Source: Anaspis maculata (Eukaryota > Arthropoda > Insecta > Coleoptera > Scraptiidae). Taken from it: a stretch of 64,000 nucleotides of DNA. The DNA is taken from contig OX421963.1 in the NCBI GenBank assembly GCA_949128115.1, positions 38,795,979 to 38,859,978 on the forward strand, in the 5' to 3' direction. The notes beneath the pieces were generated by a model, which was given only the letters and a program-made list of their open reading frames with translations, made no database searches and was not told the DNA's origin. Positions 35,651 through 48,400 of this stretch are shown piece by piece. The translations under genes and the position numbers were made by a program. Positions within the stretch are counted from its first letter, which is position 1; each line of letters opens with the position of its first letter.

Positions 35651-37672
35651 CTTGTATACAGAGTGGTCCATCCTAGCGTAATTATCCCATAGCGGTCTTA
35701 CCGTTCAAGTAGAAAAAAAGATGTAAGAAAAAAGTTACATGGTTTTAATGAGACCTATGACCTAAAACTATTTTCGGCTATCAGGTGTTCTATATTGATG
35801 GAATTAACAAAAAGTCCATTTTTTTAAATGGAACACCAGATATTTTTTGCATTTTCGTGTTCAGCTTTTTCAATTGTCTTATGCCTGTATTTTGTTTTTA
35901 AATTGTATGGCAGTACTAGCAACTAAAAATTAAAAACTGGAAAAATCGCATTTTCACAGTTTGCTTGAAAAAATTCACAAAAAATTGAACTTTTTAATTT
36001 TCAAAGTATCATAACTTATTTTTTTTTAAATGGTCTTTACCACATTTAAACTTCATACACTTTTCGAAATACATAATCGGAAGTTTTTACGAAATTTGCA
36101 ATTTTTTTGACTTTTTTTTCAAAAACTAGGTCGGCCGTGATGAATAAGAGACAAGCCAAATAGTACGCAGCTTTCAGTTAGTCAGTCTGAATATTGTCGA
36201 ACAAAGAAAAATGGCTTAAGCGCAAAAAGAAATCTAAAGTGGAATCGTGGAATATCTGGCTTCATACCAGAATATCATATCAATAATTTCATCTCACTCA
36301 TCCTACATATTACAGTAACACAAAAAAAAATAGAGACATTATAAGACAGTTGAGAAAGCTGAACACAAAACTGCTAAAAAATATAAAGGCGGATCTAGTA
36401 AACTTAAAGAAGTTTACTGAATTATTTTTTCAAAATTACGAAAATAAAAAGGGGTCGAAGGACCAACTTTTGACCCACGAACTTGATATTTATTTTATTT
36501 AAAAAAATAAAAATCATACTTTTTTTCAACATTTTTCTGAATATATTTTTCTGGCACTTTTGGAACATTTCCCTACCCTGCTGTTCAATTTTCTACCCCA
36601 AACTTGCTACCACCTGTAGGGTATACCTATTTCAGAACGCGCGGGCTTTGTTTGATTTTAATTTTTTCGAAATTGTTGTCAAGGGAGTTTAGATGACCTT
36701 CAAAAATGATTTGCAGTTCGACGTTCGACCTCTATTCCCATTTGAAATCCAAAAAGGGTATTGTCGTATGTAATACACCGATAGGTGAGGTGTATTATCG
36801 CTACATCGAGGATTTTCACGAGGGGATCCGAGTGTAAATCGAGATGTAAGCGATAATATATCGAACCTAGAGGTGTATTTGTTTAGACAATTAACCGAAA
36901 AACCACTGGAAATCTTCCTCAAAAAGTAAAAACTACCTGAATATGTTTGAGGTTGGTCATTCTGGAGGGGTGTTTTCACCAATGATCTTGGTGGTAATAC
37001 ACTTGAACGGCCTACTATTTCAAGTAGTGAGGTGAATTGTCACCCTAATACCTAAAAGGGTGGACGGTCGTGGAACGAATAATAAGGTAAGATATCTCGT
37101 AAGATATATTGAAAATAACGTGTGTCGTGTTAGTCAAAAAGCCCCTCAAAAAAGCAAATCGACCTGTGGCAGCTTTTTTCTCGCAAAAAAAGTGCAGCGA
37201 AAAATTGGAGGTGTGGGTGGGTCCTTTTTAAAAAATCACCTGTATGTAAAGTTTATAAGCGAAAACAATATAAAAGGTGGTAAAAATGTTAAACCGCGTT
37301 TTACTTTCGAGAAATTAAGGGTCCGGTGTAAAAGCTCTCTAAAATTTTAAGACGGGTCCATGACTAGGAAAAGGTCAAGAAACCCTGCTCTATGATCATG
37401 ACACCAACATGGCAATATTGGCAAAAGCCGAGGCACCCCTTGGTCTATTGCCCCTTAGGTATTTAAGTTTGGTTTTTATTCTTATCATATGCGGGGGTTG
37501 TGTGAAATAAAAACCCACTGAGCTTTCGAGTGCTCTTGACACTGAAGTCCACCTTTATCTTTTTATCCATCTAAAACCCATAGATGGATAAACGCAAATA
37601 AGATTTTTGGGTTTTGGAAACCTGCCCCTGAAACTGGTTTTCCACCGTGGTGTTGGCCTTGGTCACGTGACG
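35651..37672. other. AT-rich intergenic stretch
   Basis: No gene is visible. A 43-bp imperfect inverted pair (around GTTCAGCTTTTTCAATTGTC at 35861 and GACAGTTGAGAAAGCTGAAC at 36344) and a hairpin at 36787-36857 (TATCGCTACATCGA/TCGAGATGTAAGCGATA) are the only structures seen. Confidence 0.4.
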
Positions 37673-39591
37673 GGTATTTTCGCCCGACACATTGCCTTGT
37701 TGCCGTCCCTTCAACAAATGCATCCTTCCCGCTGAATGGGGAACTATTGGCGAAAATCTTTTCCGCGTGGTGGCGCTGTACGCAATAAAACATGGTGGCC
37801 CAAGAGGCCTTGACAAATAGGTAGTAAACGCAGTGCGCATTTACATCATAGCAGCTGTCAACAGTGATAGCTGTCAGTGAAAGCGTAACAGTGGGCGCCT
37901 ACTCTGTGCAGTGGGCTAAGAACTGGGGCTCGTTGGGAATGGAGTTTCGTTGCAGTATCTCTAACTTATTTTTGTTTTAGAAAATGCCGATAATACAGAT
38001 TCATTTGCCCAATATTTATGGTCATGTTGGTGACCAAATCAGCCCCCTCTCGACAAAGTGCGAAGAAGTGATTGAGGTAGGTCATTTAATCGTGTGTGGG
38101 GTGACTGGGGCTCACTGCGACTGAGACTCTTGTGCTTTGTTATGTCTCATAAATGGATAATTGAAAACCATTTGGAGGCTAGGTTCTGTGGCCCAGTTGT
38201 TAGAACAGTGTTGTGAACTCGTGAAGCCATCTCCGATAAGCCAGTGAGAGCAGCCGAAGAGCCTGGAGATCAACGCCAGCGGTATTGAGAGAAGATACCT
38301 GGCCTGCAAATCAGAATCCGTCACTCGCCTCATCAGTTCAGATTTAGAACAACTTAATCGATATGAAAATATTTTCCATTGTAGAAACACTAACATCAAC
38401 CGATGAGCTATGATTAAACTTATGATTGAAGAATACTCAATTATTTTTGATAAACTATGATTTTTATTATTCTAGACAGCGGTAAATGCTTATTAGCTAC
38501 TGAAATTTTACTTCACAGTCAATGTAATAGTCGTACGATTACTCCAAAAGAATGTTCATCTTTCTGGCCTAAACAATAATTATTGTTGGCTCATTTTCGT
38601 GATGCGTCCTGATGTACCTATGCCTTGTCTTGTGGGGGCTTAGTATTTCCACCTTGTGTGCAAGGGGCTCACACAACTCAACATCTGTAACGTAAATAAG
38701 CATTTCAGAGATTGCATTTTTCGGCCAGCATTTCACCAACTTACGTATCGGCTTTTGCTGCTGCATTGTGCATTGTGTCCATCGGCGTATACTAATGCAG
38801 TAATTCAAGTCAAATTACAACACTCACTCGCTCACATTCACGACGATGTGAAAAACAAGGAAGACAAAAAAATTTAATTATTTTTCAACTGTCAAAACTG
38901 TCAATATTTTCATGATTTGGAGTGGGCACTGTCAACTGTCGAGTGCTACTGCGCTACTGCGCTGGGCTGTGCGCTGGGTACCTATTTGTCAAGGCCCCTT
39001 GGGCCACCATGTTTGACTGCGTTCAGCGCCTTCTGGTGGCCGCTGATTTTCGCCAATAGGCAAAACGGATTGTAGAGATCGACGTGTTCCATGCACCCAT
39101 ATTGACAGTTAACGTACATAACCTCAAAGAAATGCAAACAAATGTACGGAAAGTGGAAAGTGCTCAAAGAAGAGTTGAGGCCGGGAGGGAGCCCCACTGA
39201 GAGGGAATAAAAAAGAGCTGGTGCAAACTCCAAAGGTATGGTCTTTTGGAACTGTTATAGCCTGATACACAACACGTCACTACCAATTTTTTCAACGCGA
39301 TTTTTGGCTTATCGGCGTTTCTACTTTTCAACTCACGAAGTAACGCAAACCGCTGGTTCCTATGCTGAATGCTGACAAAAGTGACAAATGAAAATGAAAT
39401 GACAATTACAAAGTTGAGGTTATGTACGCTTAAAATGACACTGATGACAGCTGGGGTGCATGGAACACGGGCGCCATTACTTCAGGCGTTTGCCACTATA
39501 GTTTCCCATTTCGAGTCGAAATGTCACAATGCTGCCAACAGTCTAACATTGACTTTCGTGTCGGGCGAACCCAGTGTCGGGCGAAAATACC
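37673..39591. mobile_element. 1.9-kb TIR element (GGTATTTTCGCCCGACAC)
   Basis: The 18-bp perfect inverted ends are GGTATTTTCGCCCGACAC and its complement. A second paired block covers 37735-37830 and 38975-39065, including CATGGTGGCCCAAG/CTTGGGCCACCATG-type sequence. The interior is not obviously a transposase; an exon-like segment is described separately. Confidence 0.7.
37981..38075 (+). other. Exon-like segment inside the TIR element
   Basis: A TTTTTGTTTTAG acceptor-like tract precedes AAAATGCCGATA. The frame from the ATG at 37984 stays open for 31 codons (MPIIQIHLPNIYGHVGDQIS...) and ends at GAG before GTAGGT, a good donor. No downstream exon was recognised and the peptide matches nothing I know. 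Confidence 0.3.
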
Positions 39592-39608
39592 GCAACCTAT
39601 TGGATTCT

Positions 39609-40430
39609 ATAGGCGATTTACATTAGAAAAACGCCACCTGGTGTAGAGCTCGGTACTTGATCGTCGAGGACGTTTTTGCGAGGAAAACCTACTCCGACGT
39701 CTAGTAGCCTAGGTGGGCACTAGTGGATACCTGTAATACCCACATATTGACATGGAAATTTGACAAGTAGAAATAATCTGAAAAAGGGGTTTGCATTTGT
39801 GTCTCTTATTTCATGTTATGGTCAGCGTATTTAGCAGGTTTTTAGTAGATCTAGCTCCAGAGGTGCGCAGCTGAAAGACTACGCCCCCAGCAATGCACTA
39901 TATTATTGCGATAAAAAAAGACAACGTTTACGTCGCGAACACAGAGGTAGCTACGGCGAGCTTGTTAGAATGAAAAATGCGGATCTCCAGCTGAAGTCGA
40001 AGCAGGAAATCTTTAGAAAAAAGCGAGGAAAAAAGGTAGGTGGTGGTTGACTCTGCACGGCCAGCCCAAGGTGATTTTTTCTTGGCTGGCAGGCTGGTCG
40101 ACGGGCTTGTGTGTTTCCCTCCGTGCGGGTGTGACAGAGTCTGTTGCTCTTCCTTGGGCGGAAGCTATGGATGATTTAGAGAAAGGTCTGCGACGACGCT
40201 GGTCATCAACATGGGGCCCAATAACGAGCCTATGGGGTCCCAAGGGTTCACAGGAACGAAAGTTTGCTTGTAGCGTACTGCACAAGACAGCAAAGTGACA
40301 GTTTTGACATGCCACCAATTGACGTAACCACCGCCGTTGTCGGACGGCAACTTACACCAGTTCTAAAAATTAATGCCCTAAAACTTCCTCGACGAACCGG
40401 CCATTTTCCCCAATAAGGTCAATCGCCTAT
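39609..40430. mobile_element. Non-autonomous element K, copy 2
   Basis: 822 bp with the same ATAGGCGATT/AATCGCCTAT ends as 26373-27199 and about 97-98% identity by eye. The main differences are a 6-bp deletion near 39882 and single substitutions. The two copies are in direct orientation 13.2 kb apart. Confidence 0.75.
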
Positions 40431-40431
40431 G

Positions 40432-42248
40432 AGGCGCGGGCAGCTAACTGTCAAAGATAGGCAACCAGTGTGTTTGGTGGACCAACAAATGAAATTTAGC
40501 ATTGTGCAGCATAGCAAGCGAGTGCCTTTCTTGCGTTTTCTCACCAAAAGAGCGATGTCAGGACGAAAGGGCACTATTTTTGTATACTCTAGGATCTTAC
40601 GCAGATAATTCCGGAAAAAGAAAACGGGCCGAAAGCATCCTTTTTACGTATTCCATTGAAAAAGACCACTGTGATGTCTACACTACCTCTAAATGTTACC
40701 CATGATTTTTGCAAAACCCAAGAAGGACCTGAGTGTTGAAATGTGAGCAACGTTAGCTCTTTTCTTGGAGTTTCACACGAGGTAGGTGAGAATTTTATAA
40801 AAAAATTTATGTGGGAGCTATGAGTGGCATCAAACATCAATGACATAATGCTCGGTTCATCATCTATCGAGTTTATTTTGTGAAACTATCTCAAGCTATT
40901 GTTTTTTCAGGCAAGTCAAGCAAACTACAAGCAAACTTGGAAGTTGTGGGCTTGAGTACCATACAGTTTTCAAAAGATCGAACGCCTGTATAGACACCCA
41001 ACTTTACGGACTCACGTCGGACTCCCATAATAAAGCCTCTGAACCAGAATTGTGCTATTTCATTCTAATACCTACCGCTCCACTGCAGCTCAGGTTATCT
41101 TTTTTCTTGGAGTTTAACATGGGGTGCGTGAACACTTTATCAACGAATATGTGTAAAAGCTATGGATGGAATCGAATACATAATTATGCTTGGTTTATCA
41201 TCACAGGTCATTTTGTGAAATCATTTCAGGTCATATTTTTTCAGGGCAAATCAAGTTAGAGGGTAAACTTCAAGCTAACTTGGAGGTTGTAGATTGTGGT
41301 CTTCCAAGAAATAAATTAATGACACCCAACATTTCCGGACTTATCTCAGACTCCTAGTGTGCTAGAATTTCAAGATTAACCACAGATCTATCATAAGCTT
41401 TATTCACACTAGGAAACAAGTGAAGCCTCACGAAAATTAATCCTGAGAGGATTACACAAAATGAACTGAGATGATGAACCGAGTGAGTGTTCGGTTCCAC
41501 TCATAGCAGTCATATCTCTCACACTTGATAGATCTATTTCCACCCACTTTATGTTAAACTCCAAGAGAAGAGCTAACTTGAGCTGCAGTGGGGCGGTGTT
41601 AAGATGAAATAGCATAATTGTGGTTCAGAGATTTTATAGTAAGGAGTCCGACTCAGAGTCCGAAGTGAGTCCGTAAAGTTGGGTGTCTATACAGGCGTTC
41701 GATCTTTTGAAAACTGTATGGTACTCAAGCCCACAACTTCCAAGTTTGCTTGTAGTTTGCTTGACTTGCCTGAAAAAACAATAGCTTGAGATAGTTTCAC
41801 AAAATAAACTCGATAGATGATGAACCGAGCATTATGTCATCGATGTTCGATGCCACTCATAGCTCCCACATAAAATTTTTTATAAAATTTTCACCTACCT
41901 CGTGTGAAACTCCAAGAAAAGAGCTAACGTTGCTCACATTTCAACACTCAGGTCCTTCTTGGGTTTTGCAAAAATCATGGGTAACATTTTGAGGTAGTGT
42001 TGACATCACAGTGGTCTTTTTCAATGGAATACGTAAAAAGGATGCTTTCGGCCCGTTTTCTTTTTCCGGAATTATCTGCGTAAGATCCTAGAGTATACAA
42101 AAATAGTGCCCTTCCGTCCTGACATCGCTCTTCTGGTGAGAAAACGCAAGAAAGGCACTCGCTTGCTATGCTGCACAATGCTAAATTCCATTTGTTGGTC
42201 CACCAAACACACTGGTTGCCTATCTTTGACAGTTAGCTGCCCGCGCCT
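40432..42248. mobile_element. 1.8-kb palindromic element upstream of the TFIIIC gene
   Basis: AGGCGCGGGCAGCTAACTGTC at the left is the complement of the right end at 42228-42248. The arms of about 900 bp pair nearly throughout around a centre near 41340. Each arm also holds an older internal duplication (TTTTTTCAGG...AAACTT...CACCCAAC). It ends 182 bp before the TFIIIC start codon. Confidence 0.85.
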
Positions 42249-42430
42249 AATTCTCTGGTGGTCAGATCTAACCTAAAACTGTCAACCTGCTGTCAATTAA
42301 TGACATTCAGATGTAAACACGGCAGACGCTGACACTCGCTTTGAAAGTTTTGAAACCGGACTCCTCAATCTCCTCATTACTTCACAGTTCACAGGGTTCA
42401 CAGTTTGCGCATTTTTAAGCACAGGCAATC

Positions 42431-45400
42431 ATGGAACACAACCTCGGAAATTTAGAGCTTCTGGACCGCATCCAGTTGAGCAGTGCCCTGTCCCAAAAGT
42501 TTGCTTGTGAATATTCAGAAGACGGCAAGATCTTTATAATCTCTGAAACTGGCGTGCACGTCCTGTCTCTGCAGGGCTCCATGGAAAATGTATTCCCGAG
42601 ATTTTCTTTCAAAAACGAACACATCAATTTATGCGACACAAATTATTACGAACATTTGGAAACCAGTGACTTCGACAACCCAGAAAAATACTACGAAGCT
42701 GTTCTGGACACTAGACTTGGCAATTCATTTTCCGTATCCTTAGCCGGATCTCGCCCGACATTTGCGATGTGGTCTCCTAGAGGAATCGTCGAGAAAACCG
42801 ACTGCGCTTTGGCCGTCATGACTACTCGGCACAACATCGAAATTTACATCAAAGCCACAGATGAGAATGAAATCACAAGTTATGTGAGGGTTGGAAACTT
42901 TTGTAAAGATATAATCGATTACAATCGGAAAATGCAAAATCCAGCAACATACAATTTCGAGAAAGTCAAAGAGCAGATTAAGAGAGATGCTCCAACTAGT
43001 AAGTTTAAAATTTGAACTTGATATTAGGTTTTTATGTTGATTATAATCTGATTTTTATAGCATTCACTTGGAGTCATGTTGTATTAAAAGACAGAAAAGC
43101 TTGCTGTGTGCTCTTCGTTGGCCATGGTGATGGCTCCATCACGGCGTGGAGGTTTATCGAAAGGAAAAGCAACGAAAGTCACGAAAGTCGCATGGAATTT
43201 CTTCACCGATACAAAACAGAAATTGAAAGCATCACATGTTTGCAGTGGTCATGTCGCAAATCTGATGGTAGGTGCCACATTACCTTATTATTATCCAGAA
43301 ACCATAGTATATTTTTTAAGTTGAAAGTATACACTTGGTGGAATGGGGCAAGTGGGTTTTCTTTTAATATTTTGGTGGAAATCTTCTTCAGGAACAAATT
43401 CAATATTCGAACAAATGACTCAACTCACAAGTAGGCTTGAAAATGTGTAGGTTCTACCTTGCAAAAGATCAAGGAGAGTGAAAAATTTGCAGTCTGGTAC
43501 AATACAGGTTTCCTCAAAAGAGAGATGGAGAATCCGCGATTCCGCGCAGCTGTTTCCGACACGTTCTGCGCACAGTGTGCCATAAGTGATCGCGCCATTT
43601 CTATTTACATTGCTCTACCCTGTTAAAAGTGAGTTTTATTTTTTGAAGCCAACTATGCTGGAAAATTCGCTAAAAAATATAACGAACTTCTCAATGAATA
43701 TTGCTAATGAATATTCCGCAGAGAAGAATTTGCAAGAGAGGCATTTGATGCGCGTATACAACTATTTTTGTAATGGATATATCAACGATATATGGACGTG
43801 CGCAGAAAGCACATGTATTATGGCCATCACTATTTACAGTGTTTGATACAAAAATGTGGCCAATTGTATCCTTGAATTAATAATAATTATTGAACTAAGC
43901 AGGAAGCTCGCTACTATTATAACGCTGAAGGGCTTGGGATTCTTTTTGCTTCTTCGAGTGTCACGTCGTATTCTATGGATCCATGCTTAGGGACACATTC
44001 GCTGTATAATTTGTGGACTTGCATAGTGGCACACAACATTTATTTTCCATAACTACTTGTGAAAACTGTAAAATACCAATAATAACACCATCAATACACA
44101 CGTTCGGCTTAGGGAATCGGGGCAATGTTGGCACACTAGGACTGCGACGATTCACTGCGCAATCGAACGTGACGTCACGGGCCAGAAAGAGACGCTCAAT
44201 TTAGGAAACCTGTATATGTGACCTGAATAACTTACAGAGTTTTCCAATACGGCAAGCCGCCGCTTGCTCCTCCACATTGAAAAGATGGTTCCAAAGAACC
44301 CAAAAAGAACCACTTTTTATCAATCCACTGTTCACCACCATCTCACGTACCTCAGTGGAACCATATGACTCTATTGAAACCCTTGATTGATTGCATTTGC
44401 TGCCACACCAGTGCGATTCTTTGCAGTTAAAAACCAACATTCTTTTAGCAAATGTGTAATTTTTCTTTATTTGAGAATAAGCCATCCATTTCTGTTGAAA
44501 TTAGGTTCCTGCCCAATGGCAATTATGAAAAAAAATCGGTTGTGTCACCCCAAAACTTCCTCGACGAGTAGCAAAGAACGGATGGAGATTTTATTGAGAC
44601 GTCCCTTCGGGTGGGAAGTTAGAATTTGAGAAAAAAAGAATTGAAGAATTGAGATATTTTCTCTGATAAGGGCTTTATTATTTGAGCCCGGTTTCGATGA
44701 GCCAGGCCAGTTACTCATTTTAAAGTGGAAAACTTGGAGAATTTTAAGAGAAATTGCCTGAAAATGTTCAAGAATTAAAGTGGGTTTAATCTGTTCACAA
44801 GCTGAAAAGTTGGAAATTTGCAGCAGCCAAATTATGTTGAAAGTAAAGCGAGTGAGGCAGTCAGACGCATCGGTACATAGATTAAGGTGAACAATCTGAA
44901 ACTGGCACCACAAAAAAAAAATTATTTGCAGGAAATTGAAAATTTTGAAAATTCGAATTTTCCGGGAAAACCTTAAATCTTTTCCACATCATCTTATTGT
45001 TCAGATCGTCAATTACGGCGTCACTTTAAGCTCCGTCATTTAAGTCCAGTTTCGATAACGCAGGTCTGTTTTACATTTTCACCAGAGAAATTCCCGGGAA
45101 ATTGAAAAGAAAATTGTTGGAAAATGTTCACGAGCCAGTTACTTTTTGTTTAAAAAATAATTGGTGAGAATCTGTTCACGGGATAAAAAGTTGGAAAATT
45201 TGCAGCTTTTCCAGAGATGAAAACACGGAAACTTTTATTTGCACCTAAAATGAATATTTCGTGGGGCTCATCGCATGTCAAAGTTTGCATTGCAGTTTTT
45301 TGAAATTCACAGAATGTGCTCATTTCATTTTGAAAAAATTACCGTCGGAAAACCGGAACCTTGCCAATTTTGAAAATAGGTCTACACGACGCCCAATCCA

Positions 45401-48400
45401 ATCTACTTTCGATATCAGTTGGAATTTTTCGAAAAAAGTCGATCCCCGAGCAGGAATGAATTTTTAAGTGGAGTCCTGCATCAAAAGCGAATCGTCCTGG
45501 GGCCCTATTTTCGGAAAACGTGTGATCCGTTCCTATGCGAAGTTGCTAGGCAACCAGGGCTGTGATTGGCCGTCACCTAAGCAACATCACCTGATGATCT
45601 GTTCCCCGGTTCCGAAAATAGGGGCCCTGGTCAAAATACGGGCGAAAGGCCCTCTCGGGTGGCAAGGTAACGGCTAGGACAAGTTTTGCAAGTTTATAAC
45701 GCTAGACTAGAAAATGATGGAAAATTACAACTGCAGACTTAATTTGACTCTTTTGTTGTGTTTCTGAATACAGTTTTTTATGGACTTTCAAACGGCATAT
45801 CGCAAGTCAAGTTCCGTGAGATATAAGCTGATTAAGCTGTATTCCTTTTGCACGAAATCTCAGATAATCTCACCTCAGTTAGAGAGAGAAAAAGCGAGAA
45901 TTGCATCAGAGGGAGAGAGACACCACTAGCAATTGAAGTGAGAATCCTCAGTTCAGATGATAAAAGGAACGCAACTATTGCACTTCTATCATTTTTTGAT
46001 AGTGTCACTTCCGTTTGACAGATGACAGCCAAAAACTAATGGGCTCATTCGATTGGATAGACGTTGCGGCCGTTATCGTGGAAGGTTACAGACAAACATA
46101 CTAACATACATACATACAGACAGAGATTATTCTGGAAACGGTCTTAGTCGTCATGGGGACCTCAAAACAGATGTATCCGTCGATATCTCTAAAAATCTTA
46201 GCGCTTTCACAATACTTCCCCTCCTCGTTGGGTGGTGGGTAGGGGAAGTAAAAGAAGAAGTTCGTAAAAATCTTCTATGTTATTTTTTCCTAATAAATCC
46301 ACCTTGGAAAAGACATTGTACTCGAAAATGTTCTCCACACTTCGTTGATGGTAATCTAGCCATCTTCTAGATATCCGCTGTGGAAGTGGAACACCACGTC
46401 AGAGTGATTTCCGACAGCTTGATCCATTCTACCAGTTCGTGATTCTACCTGATTCTACCCTCAAATTTGAGCATTGTTTGCAAATTGGGTGGTGAGACTA
46501 GGCAAACGGTGATTATAGTTACTACTTTGTGGAAAATTCAATGGTGGGTACTTCCGTTCCTCTTCATATGCCATCCGAGGTATATCCGAGGTTTCGAGGT
46601 CCGACCGAAAAGTAAGCGCAGCCAGCGCAGTCTTCAGTAGAGTATTTTCTTCAAAAAATATGTGCTAAACTGCATAGCAGGCAGGCGGAAGTTAGTTTTT
46701 TTTTATTCCTGGCCTTATTTATTATGATATTTCATATAAATAGAAATTACAAAAATGATACTTCTTAAAACTAAGGATTTCTTGAATAAATATGCTGCTT
46801 TTTGGTAAACATCAACGGGACAGTTGACTACTTTATGTTATTGGAAGAGAACATCTTCACAGTGCTATGTGCCAAATCTTAGCACATAAATCTATTAAAC
46901 AGTTACACTCAACAAAATTACCTTTTCTCTAGAAGCAATCTCATGAAAAAAGTTGAAAAAAAAAACGGAATTTCTGCGCTAAGAACCCTGATGTGGTGGT
47001 TCTTCATTTATGTTGGGACTTTTGACTGGTGATGCCATATCCACGATGATCCATGCCAAGTTTCAGTTTTACCGAATCGATGCCGACCTTAAAACCTAAA
47101 TTTACTGGACCATGACGAATTAAAAATTCGCAAACGGTATTTACCGAGGTATTCACAAATAATATTATTTTTCCAGCTGGAACTTTAACCGTTGGCGACT
47201 CCGACGGAAGAATTTGTGCCGTCTCAGTATCCAAGTTGTCAACAGATAAAATAAAATTCAATGAAGAAGTGGTATTCAACAGAGAAGTACTGGAAACCCC
47301 AATAGATAAAATTATCGTCATACATCACCAAAACGTGACTTTCATGGTTCTGGTCAAACAAATGCATTTGCTTGTTTATTCAATCGACGATCAAGGGTAC
47401 GTTCTCCAAAGCAGTTTGAAACGACTGGGAAATGCTTATATCACGGGTATTGTGCACTACGAAAAGAATATCTTGATAGTCCTGACCGAATACGAAGGCC
47501 TGAAGAAAGTCGAGTTGAAAGTTGAAAAAGGCGCCGTGATAATCGCGCATTCGGCGTTGACGTTCGATTTCGATTTGACGGAGAAAAGGACTCACGGTTT
47601 GCTGTTTTCTCCCAATAAAGTGTTCCTGGGGATTTTGGCACATCCTTGTAAAGTAAAGGACACCACCAAAGCCAAGATTTTCACGCATTTCCTGGTGTAC
47701 AACAATGTGGAGAAGAAACCGCTTGAAGTTCTTTGGAACATGACCGCCTCCAGTTTGAGAGATCATTGGGATTGCTTTGAAACTTTGAGGTGAGTTATTG
47801 CTAGGAATTCCCTTTATTCTGTGCGCACTAGTACTTTGACCTTGGTACGGATCAGTCACAGTTATGGATTGTGAGCTGCAGAAACGCATTTACCGCATCT
47901 GGCTGCAAACTGTTCGAAACTGCTGCCAAAACATACCTAATGATTTTAAATGCATTTCCGAAGAAAGTGCTTTATTGTGGCCGGTTTGTTCATCTGTCGT
48001 CGGACTATTTACTGTTTGAGCTTAGTTTTACCAAAAATTTCACCTGTATGATCAATTATAGATTCTAAGATCTGTATGTCCGTCTGTCTGTCTATGTACA
48101 AATTTTTGAAATTGAACTCCTATAATGATAAAGCCAAGCTTGGTTTTGCTGTACCAATTGTCGATGTCGATCGACCTTGTACCAACCAAGGTCGATTCCA
48201 CGATTTGCCGCCATATTGAACTGTTTCTGGAAACTGAATAAATCCAATTTGTTTTCTTTTCGGTGGCTAGATGTCGCTACTCGAATGAATGCACATAGCG
48301 GATAAGTATAATTATGCAGATCCACTCGGAAGAAAATCCCTAATCGAGCATCACGCCCGTGAGGGCATATTCACTTGTTTACAATGATTTTCGTCCTGAA

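Larger units (their letters stand above)
43268..47176 (+). other. Intron 2 of the TFIIIC gene, filled by repeats
   Basis: This 3.9-kb intron is more than five times the size of the next largest. It holds a THAP-like fragment (43900-44160), a full copy of the repeat also found at 13036-14755 (44527-46255), and inside that copy a 130-bp MITE (45501-45626). The stretch 46256-47176 holds no gene or recognisable repeat. The downstream acceptor is a good pyrimidine tract ending at 47176, and the codon split by the intron is restored as GCT. Confidence 0.7.

Noticed and set aside
38180..38240. A second tRNA-like A box (TGGCCCAGTTGTTAGAACAG)
   Set aside because: No matching B box follows at the right distance.
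43012..43434. A single 140-codon ORF as an independent gene
   Set aside because: Only its middle part (43061-43267) is used, as exon 2 of the TFIIIC gene; the ends are intron sequence.
47380..47889. 169-codon minus-strand ORF
   Set aside because: It is a shadow of TFIIIC exon 3, which has in-phase splice sites and WD40-like content on the plus strand.
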